NCBI RefSeq assembly: GCF_001752395.1
Contig: NZ_MKEK01000001.1
Location: forward strand, 3,079,509 to 3,143,508
DNA: 64,000 nt
Direction of reading: 5' to 3'
Source of the DNA: Rheinheimera salexigens
GTDB lineage: Bacteria > Pseudomonadota > Gammaproteobacteria > Enterobacterales > Alteromonadaceae
A program made the position numbers and the translations under genes. Under the pieces are notes generated by a model. It saw only the letters and a list, made by a program, of their open reading frames with translations, was not told the origin of the DNA and ran no database searches. Below, in pieces: positions 55,695 through 64,000 of this stretch (its first letter is position 1; every line of letters begins with the position of its first letter).

Positions 55695-58085
55695 TTAATC
55701 GTCTAAGCTACCATTAACAATTTCAGCTATTTCTTCTAAACGCGCTAATACTTTACCGTTAACCGATCTTTTTGGATATTGACCCCGTTTATTCGCCACG
55801 CCAACATCCAGCCCAGTTAAGAGCGCCAAAGCTTCATCTACTGTTTTCACCACATATATATGAAACTGCTGCTGTTGAACGGCTGTAATCACATCATCGT
55901 TAAGGACTAAATTAATTTGATTACTGGCTGGGATAATCACCCCTTGCTCACCACTTAAGCCCCGGCTTTGGCATAACCGAAAATAGCCTTCAATTTTTTC
56001 ATTCACGCCGCCAATAGCTTGCACTTGACCATGTTGATTGATTGAGCCGGTAATCGCTAAGCTTTGTTTTAACGGGATATCAGTAATGGCCGACAGCAAC
56101 ACACAGATTTCAGCTAAAGCCGCACTATCGCCATCAATATGACCGTACGACTGTTCCATGGCGATATTAGCCGATAAGGTAAGCGGGAAATTTCGAGCAT
56201 ATTTTGCACCTAAATAACCGGTTAGCAGTAATACTCCTTTAGAGTGAATAGCTTTACCTAACTCAACTTCACGCTCAATATCGACCACACCGCTAGAGCC
56301 CGCAAACACAGTAGCGCTAATTCGAGCAGGGGTACCAAAAGCGGTATCGCCAATCTCTAATACCGTTAAGCCGTTAACCTTACCCACAGCAACATCCGAG
56401 GTGTCTATTAAGATTTGGCCTTCTTGGATATCCTCTAAAAAGCCCTCGCTGATACGGCCAGTTCGGTATTGTTTACCCTTCAGGGCTTGCAGCACATGCT
56501 CGGCGGTTAAGATTTGGTCTTGCTGTTGATTGGCATAAAAACAGGCTTCTCGCACCAGCTCTAAGACATCGGCAAAGCGAGCCGATAACTTGTGTTGATG
56601 CTCAGCTTGGCGAAAGCTAAAGTTAAGTAACTGCGTTAAGCCACCGCTGCTAAGCTCAGCAATATTTAATTGCTGCATTTGCTGTTTAATTTGCAGCGTC
56701 ATATTACTGACTGTTTGCTCAGTAAAAGGCAGATAATGTTCAAAATCGGCGAGTACCCGAAATAACTCATTAAACTCTTCATCAACATCTTGGATTAAAT
56801 AATATAAATCTCGTGAGCCAAGCAATACCACTTTTACGTTTAATGGAATGGGTTTTGGTGTAATGATGGTCGAATTAGTTACCGCATGATCACTAAGGGT
56901 ATCAATTAGCAGTTCACCCGACTTTAATGCCTGCTTTAACGCATCCCAAACCGCGGGTTGGGTTAGCAACCTGTCAGCATCAAGAATAAGATAACCGCCA
57001 TTGGCCTTATGCAAGGTACCGGGGCGAATCATTCGTGAGTTGGTATAAAGCGAGTTCCCAGCTGAGCTGTATTCCACTCGACCAAATAAATTGCCATAGC
57101 TTGGGTTAGGTTCAAATATAATTGGCGCACCCGACATTTGCTCAAAGTGAACTAAAACATTGGGCACAAATTCTTCGATAAAAAACTCTCGATTATCGCC
57201 TTCTTCTTGTTTTTCAGCGTCTGAATCATCCGGTAAGAACTCTAACACCGCTTTGACTAAATGGCTGCGCATCTCTCTAATATAACGCTGCACACCAAGC
57301 TGAGCACTGTAATCATGCTCTAATTGCTTTAGCATCGGCTTAATCGCTTGCTCTATGGTGTCTTTGCGTAAATCACGTTGTTGCTCAGATAAATCTCGCT
57401 TCCACTTCGGCAATTCTAATAATTGTTCATGCAGGGTAATTTCTAATTCGGTTACCATGTCATAAAAGTGCTGCCGCTGTTGTTCAGATAAATTAGCCGC
57501 TTCTTGGTCAATAACCGGCTTACCGTCAATAATGGGCGAAAAACCAACAGCACCATTATCTTCAACTAATAATACCTGTTTGGTTAATGCTTCTTTTTCT
57601 ACCAGTGCAATGGCTTTATCATATTTTTGATCAAAGTCACGCGCGATGGCTTTTTTCTTGCGCTGAAAACCCGGGTTATCAAAGGCGGCAGGAAAGGTAT
57701 CTAATAAGTCATCAATTAACGCTTCTAGCTTTTTAACCAGCTTTTTACCCTCGCCAGGCGATAAGCGTAAAATACCGGGCACCCGTTCATCATCAAAATT
57801 ATTTAAATAGCACCACTCATCAGGCGTGGGCTTTTGCTCTGCAGCTTGCTTTAAAACATCTTCAACTAAGGTGAAGCGACCTAACGCAGGCTCACCCATG
57901 ACATACAGATTATAACCTGGCATATCCATGCCAATTGCAAAACCCAGTGCTGTCTTAGCACGATCTTGGCCAATAAAACTGGCTTTTAGCTGCTGATGGG
58001 CTAACGCCTGAGTAATTAGTTGTTGCTCAAATTGTGGCGCCAGCTGTGCAGGTGACAGTGACAAAGGGTGTACAGTGTTGGTCAT
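55695..58085 (-). CDS. Lon-like ATP-dependent protease (AAA family)
   Basis: The 796-residue protein combines an N-terminal AAA domain, with Walker A-like GEPALGRFTL and a long helical insertion (coiled coil, about 150-290), and a Lon-type protease domain. The catalytic Ser lies in DGDSAALAEICVLLS and the Lys in GGVNEKIEGYF, the Lon Ser-Lys dyad. It is related to LonH/YcbZ and archaeal LonB-like proteins, which degrade or process unfolded proteins. The Walker A lacks the usual GKT, so ATP use is uncertain. Confidence 0.9.
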   Translation of the reverse strand: MTNTVHPLSLSPAQLAPQFEQQLITQALAHQQLKASFIGQDRAKTALGFAIGMDMPGYNLYVMGEPALGRFTLVEDVLKQAAEQKPTPDEWCYLNNFDDERVPGILRLSPGEGKKLVKKLEALIDDLLDTFPAAFDNPGFQRKKKAIARDFDQKYDKAIALVEKEALTKQVLLVEDNGAVGFSPIIDGKPVIDQEAANLSEQQRQHFYDMVTELEITLHEQLLELPKWKRDLSEQQRDLRKDTIEQAIKPMLKQLEHDYSAQLGVQRYIREMRSHLVKAVLEFLPDDSDAEKQEEGDNREFFIEEFVPNVLVHFEQMSGAPIIFEPNPSYGNLFGRVEYSSAGNSLYTNSRMIRPGTLHKANGGYLILDADRLLTQPAVWDALKQALKSGELLIDTLSDHAVTNSTIITPKPIPLNVKVVLLGSRDLYYLIQDVDEEFNELFRVLADFEHYLPFTEQTVSNMTLQIKQQMQQLNIAELSSGGLTQLLNFSFRQAEHQHKLSARFADVLELVREACFYANQQQDQILTAEHVLQALKGKQYRTGRISEGFLEDIQEGQILIDTSDVAVGKVNGLTVLEIGDTAFGTPARISATVFAGSSGVVDIEREVELGKAIHSKGVLLLTGYLGAKYARNFPLTLSANIAMEQSYGHIDGDSAALAEICVLLSAITDIPLKQSLAITGSINQHGQVQAIGGVNEKIEGYFRLCQSRGLSGEQGVIIPASNQINLVLNDDVITAVQQQQFHIYVVKTVDEALALLTGLDVGVANKRGQYPKRSVNGKVLARLEEIAEIVNGSLDD

Positions 58086-58230
58086 GTAGTGCCTTAGCGT
58101 TAACTGCTTTTCTAACCACTATACTACCAAAAACTGCTGCCACTGTGCTGGGCTATTTCAGCAAATGATTAAAGAATTGATATTAAAGGTCGATATAGAG
58201 GGTATCTGGCCTGACTAATAATGAGTTGTC

Positions 58231-58506
58231 ATGAGCGAAACTAATCGTTTACAAAAAATACGCAACCTTGGCGTACGCTTACAAGAGTTAGATTTAGTTG
58301 CCTTGGCGCCCAATAAATCTTATGCATCAACCGCATTAAATTTTTTATTTGCTGTGCATAAATTAGATCGCCCTGTAGGTGTTCCCCTTGAGCATACTTT
58401 ACGTACGTTAGGCCAAGCCATTATTGCCAGTCGTAAAGTCCATTTTAGTAACTTAGATGCCGATGCTGTGATTGACTTTTTTTGTCGTGAATATCGGGTA
58501 CATTAA
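58231..58506 (+). CDS. Small conserved-looking protein of unknown function
   Basis: The 91-residue product starts after GAGTTG at ATG 58231. It is soluble, mixed alpha/beta, with VRLQELDLVALAPNKSYASTALNFLFAVHKLDRPVGVPLEHTLRTLG. No family is recognised. It is divergent from the Lon-like gene. Confidence 0.65.
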   Translation: MSETNRLQKIRNLGVRLQELDLVALAPNKSYASTALNFLFAVHKLDRPVGVPLEHTLRTLGQAIIASRKVHFSNLDADAVIDFFCREYRVH

Positions 58507-58590
58507 ATAAAACTTTTACTTTGTTGAAATATCTTCCTGCCTAAACCGTTCTTATGATCCTGAAGCCGTTGACTACATTTTAGGATGATT

Positions 58591-58704
58591 ATGCCTGCAT
58601 TTAATTTATTAGTTTCCGATATATCACTGACAAATGTAAGTCCGCGTTGGCATAGCTGCAGTTTCAGCTATGGCCGTATTTTAAGCTCTAACTCGCAAGG
58701 TTAA
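58591..58704 (+). CDS. Possible 37-residue small ORF upstream of the sigma factor
   Basis: ATG 58591 is preceded by TAGGATG with good spacing, and the frame ends at TAA 58702-58704. It is in the same frame as the sigma-factor gene that starts 12 bases later. The sequence (MPAFNLLVSDISLTNVSPRW) matches nothing known to me. It may be a leader peptide for the sigma gene or a chance ORF. Confidence 0.35.
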   Translation: MPAFNLLVSDISLTNVSPRWHSCSFSYGRILSSNSQG

Positions 58705-58716
58705 TCGGTAAAATAG

Positions 58717-59376
58717 ATGACGAACGACAGCAAAACATGTTCTTTGTACTTAAATACCGTTACGCTAGGCACTATTAATAACCCTGCGCAGAAAATTAGT
58801 ATGTCAGCTTCAGATTATGTCGCCGCTAAAAAAGCTAAATTAGCCGCGGTGTTAGGTATTAAAAGCACTAGTCGTCAACGTTATGAATTGTTAGTTAAAC
58901 AATATCATACCGATTTATATCGCTATGCTTACTGGTTATGTAAAGATCCCGACATCACTAAAGATATCGTGCAGGAAACTTACCTACGCGCATGGAAAAG
59001 CTTAGATAGTTTATTAGATCCTAAGGCTGCTAAAGCCTGGTTATTTACCATTCTAAGACGTGAGAATGCACGACGCTTTGAACGTAAGCAGTTTGATTAT
59101 GATTACGATGCAGAACAAGACAATTTAATCGATACAACACAAGTCAGTGCAGCACAAACTTATGATAACGAAAAGTTAAGAGCGCAAATTGCCTTATTAC
59201 CATTGGATTATCGCGAACCCTTAATACTGCAAGTATTAGCGGGTTTTAGCAGTGATGAAATTGCCGAACTGCTAAATTTGAATGTGAACACCGTGAACAC
59301 CCGCTTATTTCGTGCCCGCAATAAATTGCGTAGCCTACTTTCTAACGCTTACTCTGGGGAGAATGGCCATGAATAA
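58717..59376 (+). CDS. ECF-type RNA polymerase sigma factor
   Basis: The 219-residue protein has region 2 (LVKQYHTDLYRYAYWLCKDPDITKDIVQETYLRAWKSL) and region 4 (LPLDYREPLILQVLAGFSSDEIAELLNLNVNTVNTRLFRARNKLR), with no region 3, the ECF layout. The first 40 residues are extra; ATG 58801 is an alternative start and neither has a strong ribosome site. The following gene overlaps by eight bases and encodes a membrane-bound DUF3379 protein, the likely anti-sigma factor. The regulon is unknown. Confidence 0.92.
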   Translation: MTNDSKTCSLYLNTVTLGTINNPAQKISMSASDYVAAKKAKLAAVLGIKSTSRQRYELLVKQYHTDLYRYAYWLCKDPDITKDIVQETYLRAWKSLDSLLDPKAAKAWLFTILRRENARRFERKQFDYDYDAEQDNLIDTTQVSAAQTYDNEKLRAQIALLPLDYREPLILQVLAGFSSDEIAELLNLNVNTVNTRLFRARNKLRSLLSNAYSGENGHE

Positions 59377-60079
59377 TACTGAGCTACGTCAGCAGCTTAA
59401 ACAATTAGTCTTGCAAGACCCTAGTATTGAAAGTCCTGAGGTTAATGCCTTAATACAACAAGATGCTGAATTTAAGCAATTTGTGTCTCAAGTCCGCCAA
59501 CAACAGCAGCAACTTGAGCAAGCATTACGCATAACCGCCCCAACAGAACTCGCTAGCGAATTATTGCAACTAGCCAATAAAAGCAAAGCCAAGACGCCTT
59601 GGTTAATAAATTTAGCCGTGGCCGCGTCTTTAGCGTTAGTGTCGATATTAAGTGTGGTTGTTTATACTAACTATCAGCACGAGGATATGGCCAGTCATGT
59701 GTTAGCCCATGTCCATGAAGAAGCCAACTTTGTTGATAGTCATTTAGTGCAGCAGCCTTTAACCGAGGTCAATACTAAACTTGCTAGCTTTAATATTAGC
59801 TTACAAGATTGGGCCGAAGAGATTATATATGCCCGCTTTTGCACCTTTAAAGGCGTCCGTTCTCTTCATTTAGCCATAAGAACCGACACCGGTTACGCGA
59901 CTGTATTTATTGTGCCTAAAGATAGCCAGCTAGATTTAATTGCTAATTTTTCGGATACCGATTATCAAGGCTTAAGCTTTGCTATGGCACAAGCGAATTT
60001 GGTTATTGTTAGCCGCGAGCCAGCCGATCTAAATGTGTTACCGCAAAAATTACTGGCTAATTTACGCGTGAGTGCTTAA
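59369..60079 (+). CDS. DUF3379 membrane protein, likely anti-sigma factor
   Basis: ATG 59369 has GGGGAGA with correct spacing inside the sigma gene; the start overlaps the sigma stop by eight bases. The 236 residues have a cytoplasmic N-terminal helix bundle with FKQFVSQVRQQQQQLEQAL, one membrane helix (LINLAVAASLALVSILSVVVY) and a periplasmic C-terminal domain (ASHVLAHVHEEANFVD, DWAEEIIYARFCTFKG). The architecture, the overlap and the partner indicate an anti-sigma factor. It ends four bases into the convergent ZIP gene. Confidence 0.85.
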   Translation: MNNTELRQQLKQLVLQDPSIESPEVNALIQQDAEFKQFVSQVRQQQQQLEQALRITAPTELASELLQLANKSKAKTPWLINLAVAASLALVSILSVVVYTNYQHEDMASHVLAHVHEEANFVDSHLVQQPLTEVNTKLASFNISLQDWAEEIIYARFCTFKGVRSLHLAIRTDTGYATVFIVPKDSQLDLIANFSDTDYQGLSFAMAQANLVIVSREPADLNVLPQKLLANLRVSA

Positions 60080-60789
60080 TGCGTCAGCATTAAGCCCGCG
60101 ACGCCTAGGGCAAAACCTAATACCGTGCCCAGTGGCGGGCCCCAATGTTTATCTAATTTTATTTGCGGCGCCATATCTTGAAATACCGAATACAAAATGC
60201 CGCCAGCAGCAAAAAGCACCATAGCGCTAATAATATGCGCTGAATTTGCCAACCAGTAATGACCGATTAAAGCTGCTATGGGCCCTAATAGAGCCATTGC
60301 CGCAAACACAATAATAACGGTACGACGTCGATAACTACTTGCTGCCGTTAACTCTCTAAAAGCATTAAAGCCCTCAGGTAAGTTTTGTAGCGCGATTAGT
60401 CCAGCCAATAACATAGCGGTACTTCTGTCAACAACAAAAGCCGCACCCAGTGCAATAGATTCAGGAATAAAGTCGGCCAACATTGCCGCTAATTGACTCG
60501 CCGGAGTATCAATTTTTTTTAGCAACATATCTAACAGCATAAAGCCGACACCACCGGCACAAAACCACAACAATGCCGGTATCATTGTTTGGTGCTCAAT
60601 ACCTTCTGGCACCAGCACTAATGCCACGGCAGATAACAATGCGCCGGCGCCAAAAGCCAGCACCGAGTGGCGTAACTCTTGGGCTAACCATTGCCGATGA
60701 ATATGCTCTACCGCAGCAATACTGGCACCTAACGACATGGTTAAGCCCGCCGCTAGCGTTATCACTATTAAGCTGACAACATCGCTCAT
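60076..60789 (-). CDS. ZIP family metal transporter
   Basis: The 237-residue membrane protein has about eight helices with the ZIP metal-site motifs: ADFIPESIALGAAF in the fourth and LQNLPEGFNAFRE in the fifth segment. ZIP proteins move Zn2+ or similar divalent ions into the cytoplasm. A His near the N-terminus (VEHIHRQWL) is typical. AGGAG precedes the ATG. Its 3' end overlaps the anti-sigma gene by four bases, tail to tail, so the two are not co-transcribed. Confidence 0.92.
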   Translation of the reverse strand: MSDVVSLIVITLAAGLTMSLGASIAAVEHIHRQWLAQELRHSVLAFGAGALLSAVALVLVPEGIEHQTMIPALLWFCAGGVGFMLLDMLLKKIDTPASQLAAMLADFIPESIALGAAFVVDRSTAMLLAGLIALQNLPEGFNAFRELTAASSYRRRTVIIVFAAMALLGPIAALIGHYWLANSAHIISAMVLFAAGGILYSVFQDMAPQIKLDKHWGPPLGTVLGFALGVAGLMLTH

Positions 60790-60897
60790 ATTTACTCCTG
60801 AATTAACGAAGCTATTCTAAATCATGACTAAACTGCTGTTAAATTACAACTAAGCTACACCTTAACTACACCTCAACGACGCCTAAACTATAAAAGG

Positions 60898-61248
60898 TCA
60901 CGCTAATTTTGGTGCATCATAATGATCTGGCTCATCACTATAAATACAGACATTCCAATCTGCCACTAAGCCATCAGCTGCAGCACAGTATTTAGCAAAA
61001 AACTGTTTAATTTCTTCACGTTGGCAATGGGCTTCAAAACTAGCCATATCCGCCCATATTTCATTAAATGCAATTGGAAAGCTAGTACCTGTGGCAAATG
61101 AGCTGCTTATTTGCCGAGTAACGCGATATTGCAAGCAACCGTCTTCACGCACAGTATTGGGCTCTAAACTTTGTAACACTTGAAATAACGCCGCTTCTTG
61201 GCCAGGTTTAGGTAGAAATTGGGCAATGCAGTACACTTTTTTAGACAT
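60898..61248 (-). CDS. ABM-domain (putative quinol) monooxygenase
   Basis: ATG 61248 (GGAG upstream) gives 116 residues; the longer codon at 61260 contains that site. The ABM dimeric ferredoxin-like fold shows VYCIAQFLPKPGQEAALFQVLQSLEPNTVREDGCLQYRV and FNEIWADMASFEAH. Members include YgiN-type quinol monooxygenases, but substrates vary. It is one direction downstream of nhaD, behind a terminator. Confidence 0.85.
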   Translation of the reverse strand: MSKKVYCIAQFLPKPGQEAALFQVLQSLEPNTVREDGCLQYRVTRQISSSFATGTSFPIAFNEIWADMASFEAHCQREEIKQFFAKYCAAADGLVADWNVCIYSDEPDHYDAPKLA

Positions 61249-61263
61249 TTTATGCTCCATACT

Positions 61264-61297
61264 AAATAACCGCCTGCTATCAACAGGCGGTTATTTT
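61264..61297 (-). terminator. Terminator downstream of nhaD
   Basis: AAATAACCGCCTG / CAGGCGGTTATTT (13 bases) is a perfect stem with a 7-base loop, about 85 bases past the nhaD stop. The T-run is short on the minus strand. Confidence 0.75.
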
Positions 61298-61308
61298 ATG
61301 TTTTAAAT

Positions 61309-61356
61309 TACTTAATCAAATACTTACTCAAATACTTAATCAACTACTTAGTGAAT
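61309..61356. repeat. Four 12-bp tandem repeats downstream of nhaD
   Basis: The units TACTTAATCAAA, TACTTACTCAAA, TACTTAATCAAC and TACTTAGTGAAT run back to back between the nhaD stop and its terminator. No coding role is visible. Confidence 0.85.
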
Positions 61357-61381
61357 TAAATATTCAGTGCTTTAGCACCGT

Positions 61382-62827
61382 TTATTTGCCGCCACTTACT
61401 ATTAGAAATAAATCTGCATTTAGCCATAAGTGCGTGGCCACACTGGCGGCATAACCTAGTAAAATAACTGGTGCCCACTTTAAATGGCCAACAAAGGTAT
61501 AATAGCCACGCGCTTGGCCCATTAACGCAACACCCGCTGCCGAGCCTATGGATAATAAGCTACCACCAACACCAGCCGTTAAGGTAATCAGTAACCACTG
61601 ACCATGCGACATAACAGGCTCCATTGTTAATACCGCAAACATCACCGGTATATTATCTACCACCGACGACATTAATCCCAAAACGACGTTGGCAAAGGTT
61701 GCATTACCGCTACCATATAACGTTGTTGACAATAACTCTAGATAACCAAGATAACCTAAGCCGCCTACGCACATTACCACGCCGTAGAAAAACAATAAGG
61801 TATCCCACTCGGCACGTGCCACTCGACTAAAGACATCAAACGGCACAATATGGCCTAATGAGCGGATGCGCTCTTCATCCCCCACCCGTTCGGCCATCGC
61901 CCGCTTGCGAGCCAATGAACCTGGCAAGGTAACCCGCAGAAAATAACCAAAAAATTGCAAATAACCTAAGCCTGTCATCATACCTAAGACGGGCGGTAAT
62001 CCTAACCATGAGTGACACACTACGGCAGAGGCGATGGTAAATAAGAATAAGGTCAAAATTCGTAGCGCACCGCGCTTTAACTCGACATCTTCTTGCAGCG
62101 CCGCCGGGAAACGGTTCTCGACAAAGAAGCTCATTATGATAGCCGGCACCAAGTAGTTAATCACCGACGGGATAAATAAACTTAAAAATTCGTGAAAGGT
62201 CACAATACCTGCTTGCCAGACCATTAGGGTGGTAATATCGCCAAAGGGAATAAAAGCGCCGCCGGCATTCGCCGCAATAACAATATTGACACAGGTCAGG
62301 TTAATAAAGCGCTTATCGCCTTCGGCTACCTTCATCACCACAGCGCACATTAACATTGCGGTGGTCATATTGTTGGCAAAAGAAGAGATAACAAAGGCTA
62401 AGACACCACTGATCCAAAATAAACTACGATAGCTAAAGCCTTTACGAATCATCCAAGCGCGCAAGGCATCAAATAACCGTCTCTCTTCCAACGCATTGAT
62501 GTAGGTCATGGCTACCAGCAAAAAAAGCATTAACTCAGAGAATTCTAACAAGGTTTCGCGAAAGGCTACTGCAGCAACTCCAGGTAAGCCAGCCTGCATA
62601 TACTTCCAGGCAATTAGCACCCAGATAATACCTGCGGCAACTAACACCGGTTTCGATTTTCGTAAGTGGATTTTTTCTTCGGCCATAACCAGCATGTAAG
62701 CGAAGAAAAACACGGCTAAAGATGACAGACCAATAACAGAGGTAGTTAGATTTAAACTTCCAGTTGCAGCGAACGCTGCAGGAGAAAACACCATACACAG
62801 CAGCAAGTACAGCCAATACTGTTTCAC
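61382..62827 (-). CDS. nhaD: Sodium:proton antiporter NhaD
   Basis: GTG 62827 is preceded by AAGGA at good spacing and the protein begins MKQYWLYLLLCMVFSPAAFA. The 481 residues have about twelve membrane segments. NhaD/ArsB-superfamily features include ISSFANNMTTAMLMCAVVMK, ANAGGAFIPFGDITTLMVW and SSVVDNIPVMFAVL. It exchanges Na+ (or Li+) for H+ and gives salt and alkali tolerance, in line with a marine or saline habitat. It is monocistronic between two terminators. Confidence 0.95.
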   Translation of the reverse strand: MKQYWLYLLLCMVFSPAAFAATGSLNLTTSVIGLSSLAVFFFAYMLVMAEEKIHLRKSKPVLVAAGIIWVLIAWKYMQAGLPGVAAVAFRETLLEFSELMLFLLVAMTYINALEERRLFDALRAWMIRKGFSYRSLFWISGVLAFVISSFANNMTTAMLMCAVVMKVAEGDKRFINLTCVNIVIAANAGGAFIPFGDITTLMVWQAGIVTFHEFLSLFIPSVINYLVPAIIMSFFVENRFPAALQEDVELKRGALRILTLFLFTIASAVVCHSWLGLPPVLGMMTGLGYLQFFGYFLRVTLPGSLARKRAMAERVGDEERIRSLGHIVPFDVFSRVARAEWDTLLFFYGVVMCVGGLGYLGYLELLSTTLYGSGNATFANVVLGLMSSVVDNIPVMFAVLTMEPVMSHGQWLLITLTAGVGGSLLSIGSAAGVALMGQARGYYTFVGHLKWAPVILLGYAASVATHLWLNADLFLIVSGGK

Positions 62828-62844
62828 AAAGTTATCCTTAAGTT

Positions 62845-62875
62845 AAAAAAAAGACGTCCGACAAAGTCGAACGCC
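62845..62875 (-). terminator. Terminator after the universal stress protein gene
   Basis: On the minus strand AGGCGTTCGAC / GTCGGACGTCT (11 bases, two G-T pairs) with a TTT loop is followed by a long T-run. It lies between the stress-protein gene and nhaD, so it could also act as a leader attenuator of nhaD. Confidence 0.88.
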
Positions 62876-62967
62876 TATTATAAAACATCTAAGTTAGAAT
62901 ACTTAAGTAAATTAGGTCAATTAGAATAAACATTCTAATTATGGACAATTTTGTTATCGCAGATCAT

Positions 62968-63822
62968 TTATCGCAAAATAAGCAACGAGCATTTAGCATT
63001 ACAAATCATGCTGGTTGTGGTGCTGCCGACAATAAACTGCCTAATCCGTGAATGACCATAAGCACCCATTACCATCATATCTATAAGATGCTGTTGCTGA
63101 TATTCATTTAAAACTTGTTCAGGATCACCATCAATAATTGCGCTTTTAGTTTTAAAACCGGCTTGTTGCAACTGTAACGTGGCCGCGGCTAACAGGTTAC
63201 GGTTAGCCTCGTTTTCATCTCCCGCCATCACAATATGTACCGGTAAACCTTGGGCAAAAGGGCTATTGGCTAACGTGGCTAAACATTTTTCTGCTGTGGC
63301 ACTACCATCAAAAGCTAACATAATCCGTTTTGGTTCAATGTAAGCTTGCTGGGTCAATAAAATCGGCGTGCTAACACTGCGGATCACCCGTTCAACATGT
63401 AAGCCAATATGGCCATGCTCTTCAGCACTACTAAAACCCCGCTTACCCATTACAACTAATCGGCTTTCGTCTTGCATTGCCACTAGGGTTTCTACTAATT
63501 GACCATGTCGCAAGCGCTGATCAACATCAGTCACGCCCGCTTGCTGAGCACGTGCAGTTGCCGCCTCTAAAATATGTCGACCACGCTCCATGGCTAATTT
63601 GCCATGTTTTTCATCTAACTCAGCCAATTGCTGTAACAATAACTCTTGCGAGCCTAAACCAATACTGCCACTTAAATCTGGCGTATGGGTATGCTGGGCT
63701 TTATCTAAGACATGAATAACTGACATTGCCGCCTGTAATTTTTTAGCCGCCCATACTGCATAATCACATATTGCTTCGGCATAAGGTGAAGCGTCGATAC
63801 ATGCCATAATTCTTTTTGTCAT
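62968..63822 (-). CDS. Universal stress protein, two tandem USP domains
   Basis: ATG 63822 (AGGAG upstream) gives 284 residues. Two USP domains are seen: the first has RIMACIDASPYAEAICDYA and VVMGKRGFSSAEEHGHIGLHVERVIRSVSTPILL; the second has RIMLAFDGSATAEKCL and MVMGAYGHSRIRQFIVGSTTTSMICNAKCSLLIL with the G2xG9xGS/T ATP-type motif. It lies 20 bases after a SulP transporter, a common pairing, so it may act with that transporter. Confidence 0.92.
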   Translation of the reverse strand: MTKRIMACIDASPYAEAICDYAVWAAKKLQAAMSVIHVLDKAQHTHTPDLSGSIGLGSQELLLQQLAELDEKHGKLAMERGRHILEAATARAQQAGVTDVDQRLRHGQLVETLVAMQDESRLVVMGKRGFSSAEEHGHIGLHVERVIRSVSTPILLTQQAYIEPKRIMLAFDGSATAEKCLATLANSPFAQGLPVHIVMAGDENEANRNLLAAATLQLQQAGFKTKSAIIDGDPEQVLNEYQQQHLIDMMVMGAYGHSRIRQFIVGSTTTSMICNAKCSLLILR

Positions 63823-63842
63823 AACTTGCTCCTGCATACCAT

Positions 63843-64000
63843 TTAATGATTAATTAATTTCGCCATATCGTCCGGTTGATTATGGACTGCAAATTTATCC
63901 ACTAAAGTGGCACTGGCTTCATTTAATCCGACTAACTCCACTACTGTGCCTTCGCGCCGAAATTTAATCACCACTTTATCTAATGAACTTATCGCGGTGA
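63843..64000 (-). CDS. SulP family anion transporter, C-terminal STAS end (partial)
   Basis: Only the last 51 residues are in the window, ending at TAA 63843-63845. The fragment TAISSLDKVVIKFRREGTVV and ELVGLNEASATLVDKFAVH is the second half of a STAS domain as found at the C-terminus of SulP/SLC26 proteins. The transporter domain lies outside. It is followed by the tandem USP gene. Confidence 0.75.
   Translation of the reverse strand, partial: TAISSLDKVVIKFRREGTVVELVGLNEASATLVDKFAVHNQPDDMAKLINH

Noticed and set aside
62828..62967. Possible ion-sensing riboswitch upstream of nhaD
   Set aside because: The region is mostly one simple 11-base terminator stem plus AT-rich sequence; no multi-stem aptamer was recognised.

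Overview
The window reads as a chromosomal segment of an Alteromonadales-type gammaproteobacterium, most like the Rheinheimera / Alishewanella / Arsukibacterium group. The basis is gene order and protein style: glnD-dapD, yqcC-truC-yqcA, syd/queF, ppnN-xni, and miaB-ybeZ-ybeY-corC-lnt are gammaproteobacterial blocks. The NAD-type isocitrate dehydrogenase, the 531-residue isocitrate lyase, NhaD, DUF3192 proteins and many c-di-GMP proteins fit aquatic Alteromonadales. The genus is an inference, not a database result.

Region 1 (1-4276, mostly minus strand) is the accessory part. It is a decayed RHS polymorphic-toxin locus. It holds a 5' signal-peptide remnant, an RHS core joined to a PD-(D/E)XK-like nuclease tip but split by one in-frame TAG, an intact small gene in the immunity position, a 20-bp core-junction scar, and a second RHS core with another tip that leaves the window. 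Upstream lies a small secreted-protein gene frameshifted in an A8 tract. The locus abuts glnD, where many relatives carry map.

Region 2 (4277-15700) is housekeeping: PII signalling (glnD), lysine/diaminopimelate synthesis (dapD), sulfate uptake (cysZ), tRNA pseudouridylation with a flavodoxin (yqcC-truC-yqcA), syd and queF, with small conserved genes between. A heptamer repeat array and a structured element lie at 11104-11274.

Region 3 (15768-28418): a diguanylate cyclase sits between queF and ppnN-xni. It is followed by a DUF3192 protein and an HDOD-like protein, NAD-isocitrate dehydrogenase, a purine/nucleoside salvage run (deoB-deoD-gpt), a prolyl oligopeptidase lipoprotein, and a Phe-Thr-Phe tRNA operon with clear promoter and terminator.

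Region 4 (28620-36950): a BarA-like hybrid kinase, then the glyoxylate shunt, aceA and aceB on the minus strand with a LysR regulator between them. With the NAD-isocitrate dehydrogenase at 21584 this gives both sides of the isocitrate branch point.

Region 5 (37049-49470): a small YjfB-like protein, two membrane transporters, DNA alkylation repair (alkA-ogt), an outer-membrane barrel, mtnN, a CbiB-like membrane protein, a 1515-residue propeller-PAS-GGDEF-EAL protein, and a DMT transporter frameshifted in a T7 tract.

Region 6 (49561-64000): miaB, then the ybeZ-ybeY-corC-lnt run, an acetyltransferase, a Lon-like protease, an ECF sigma/anti-sigma pair, a ZIP metal transporter, an ABM monooxygenase, NhaD, and a universal stress protein downstream of a SulP transporter cut by the window end.
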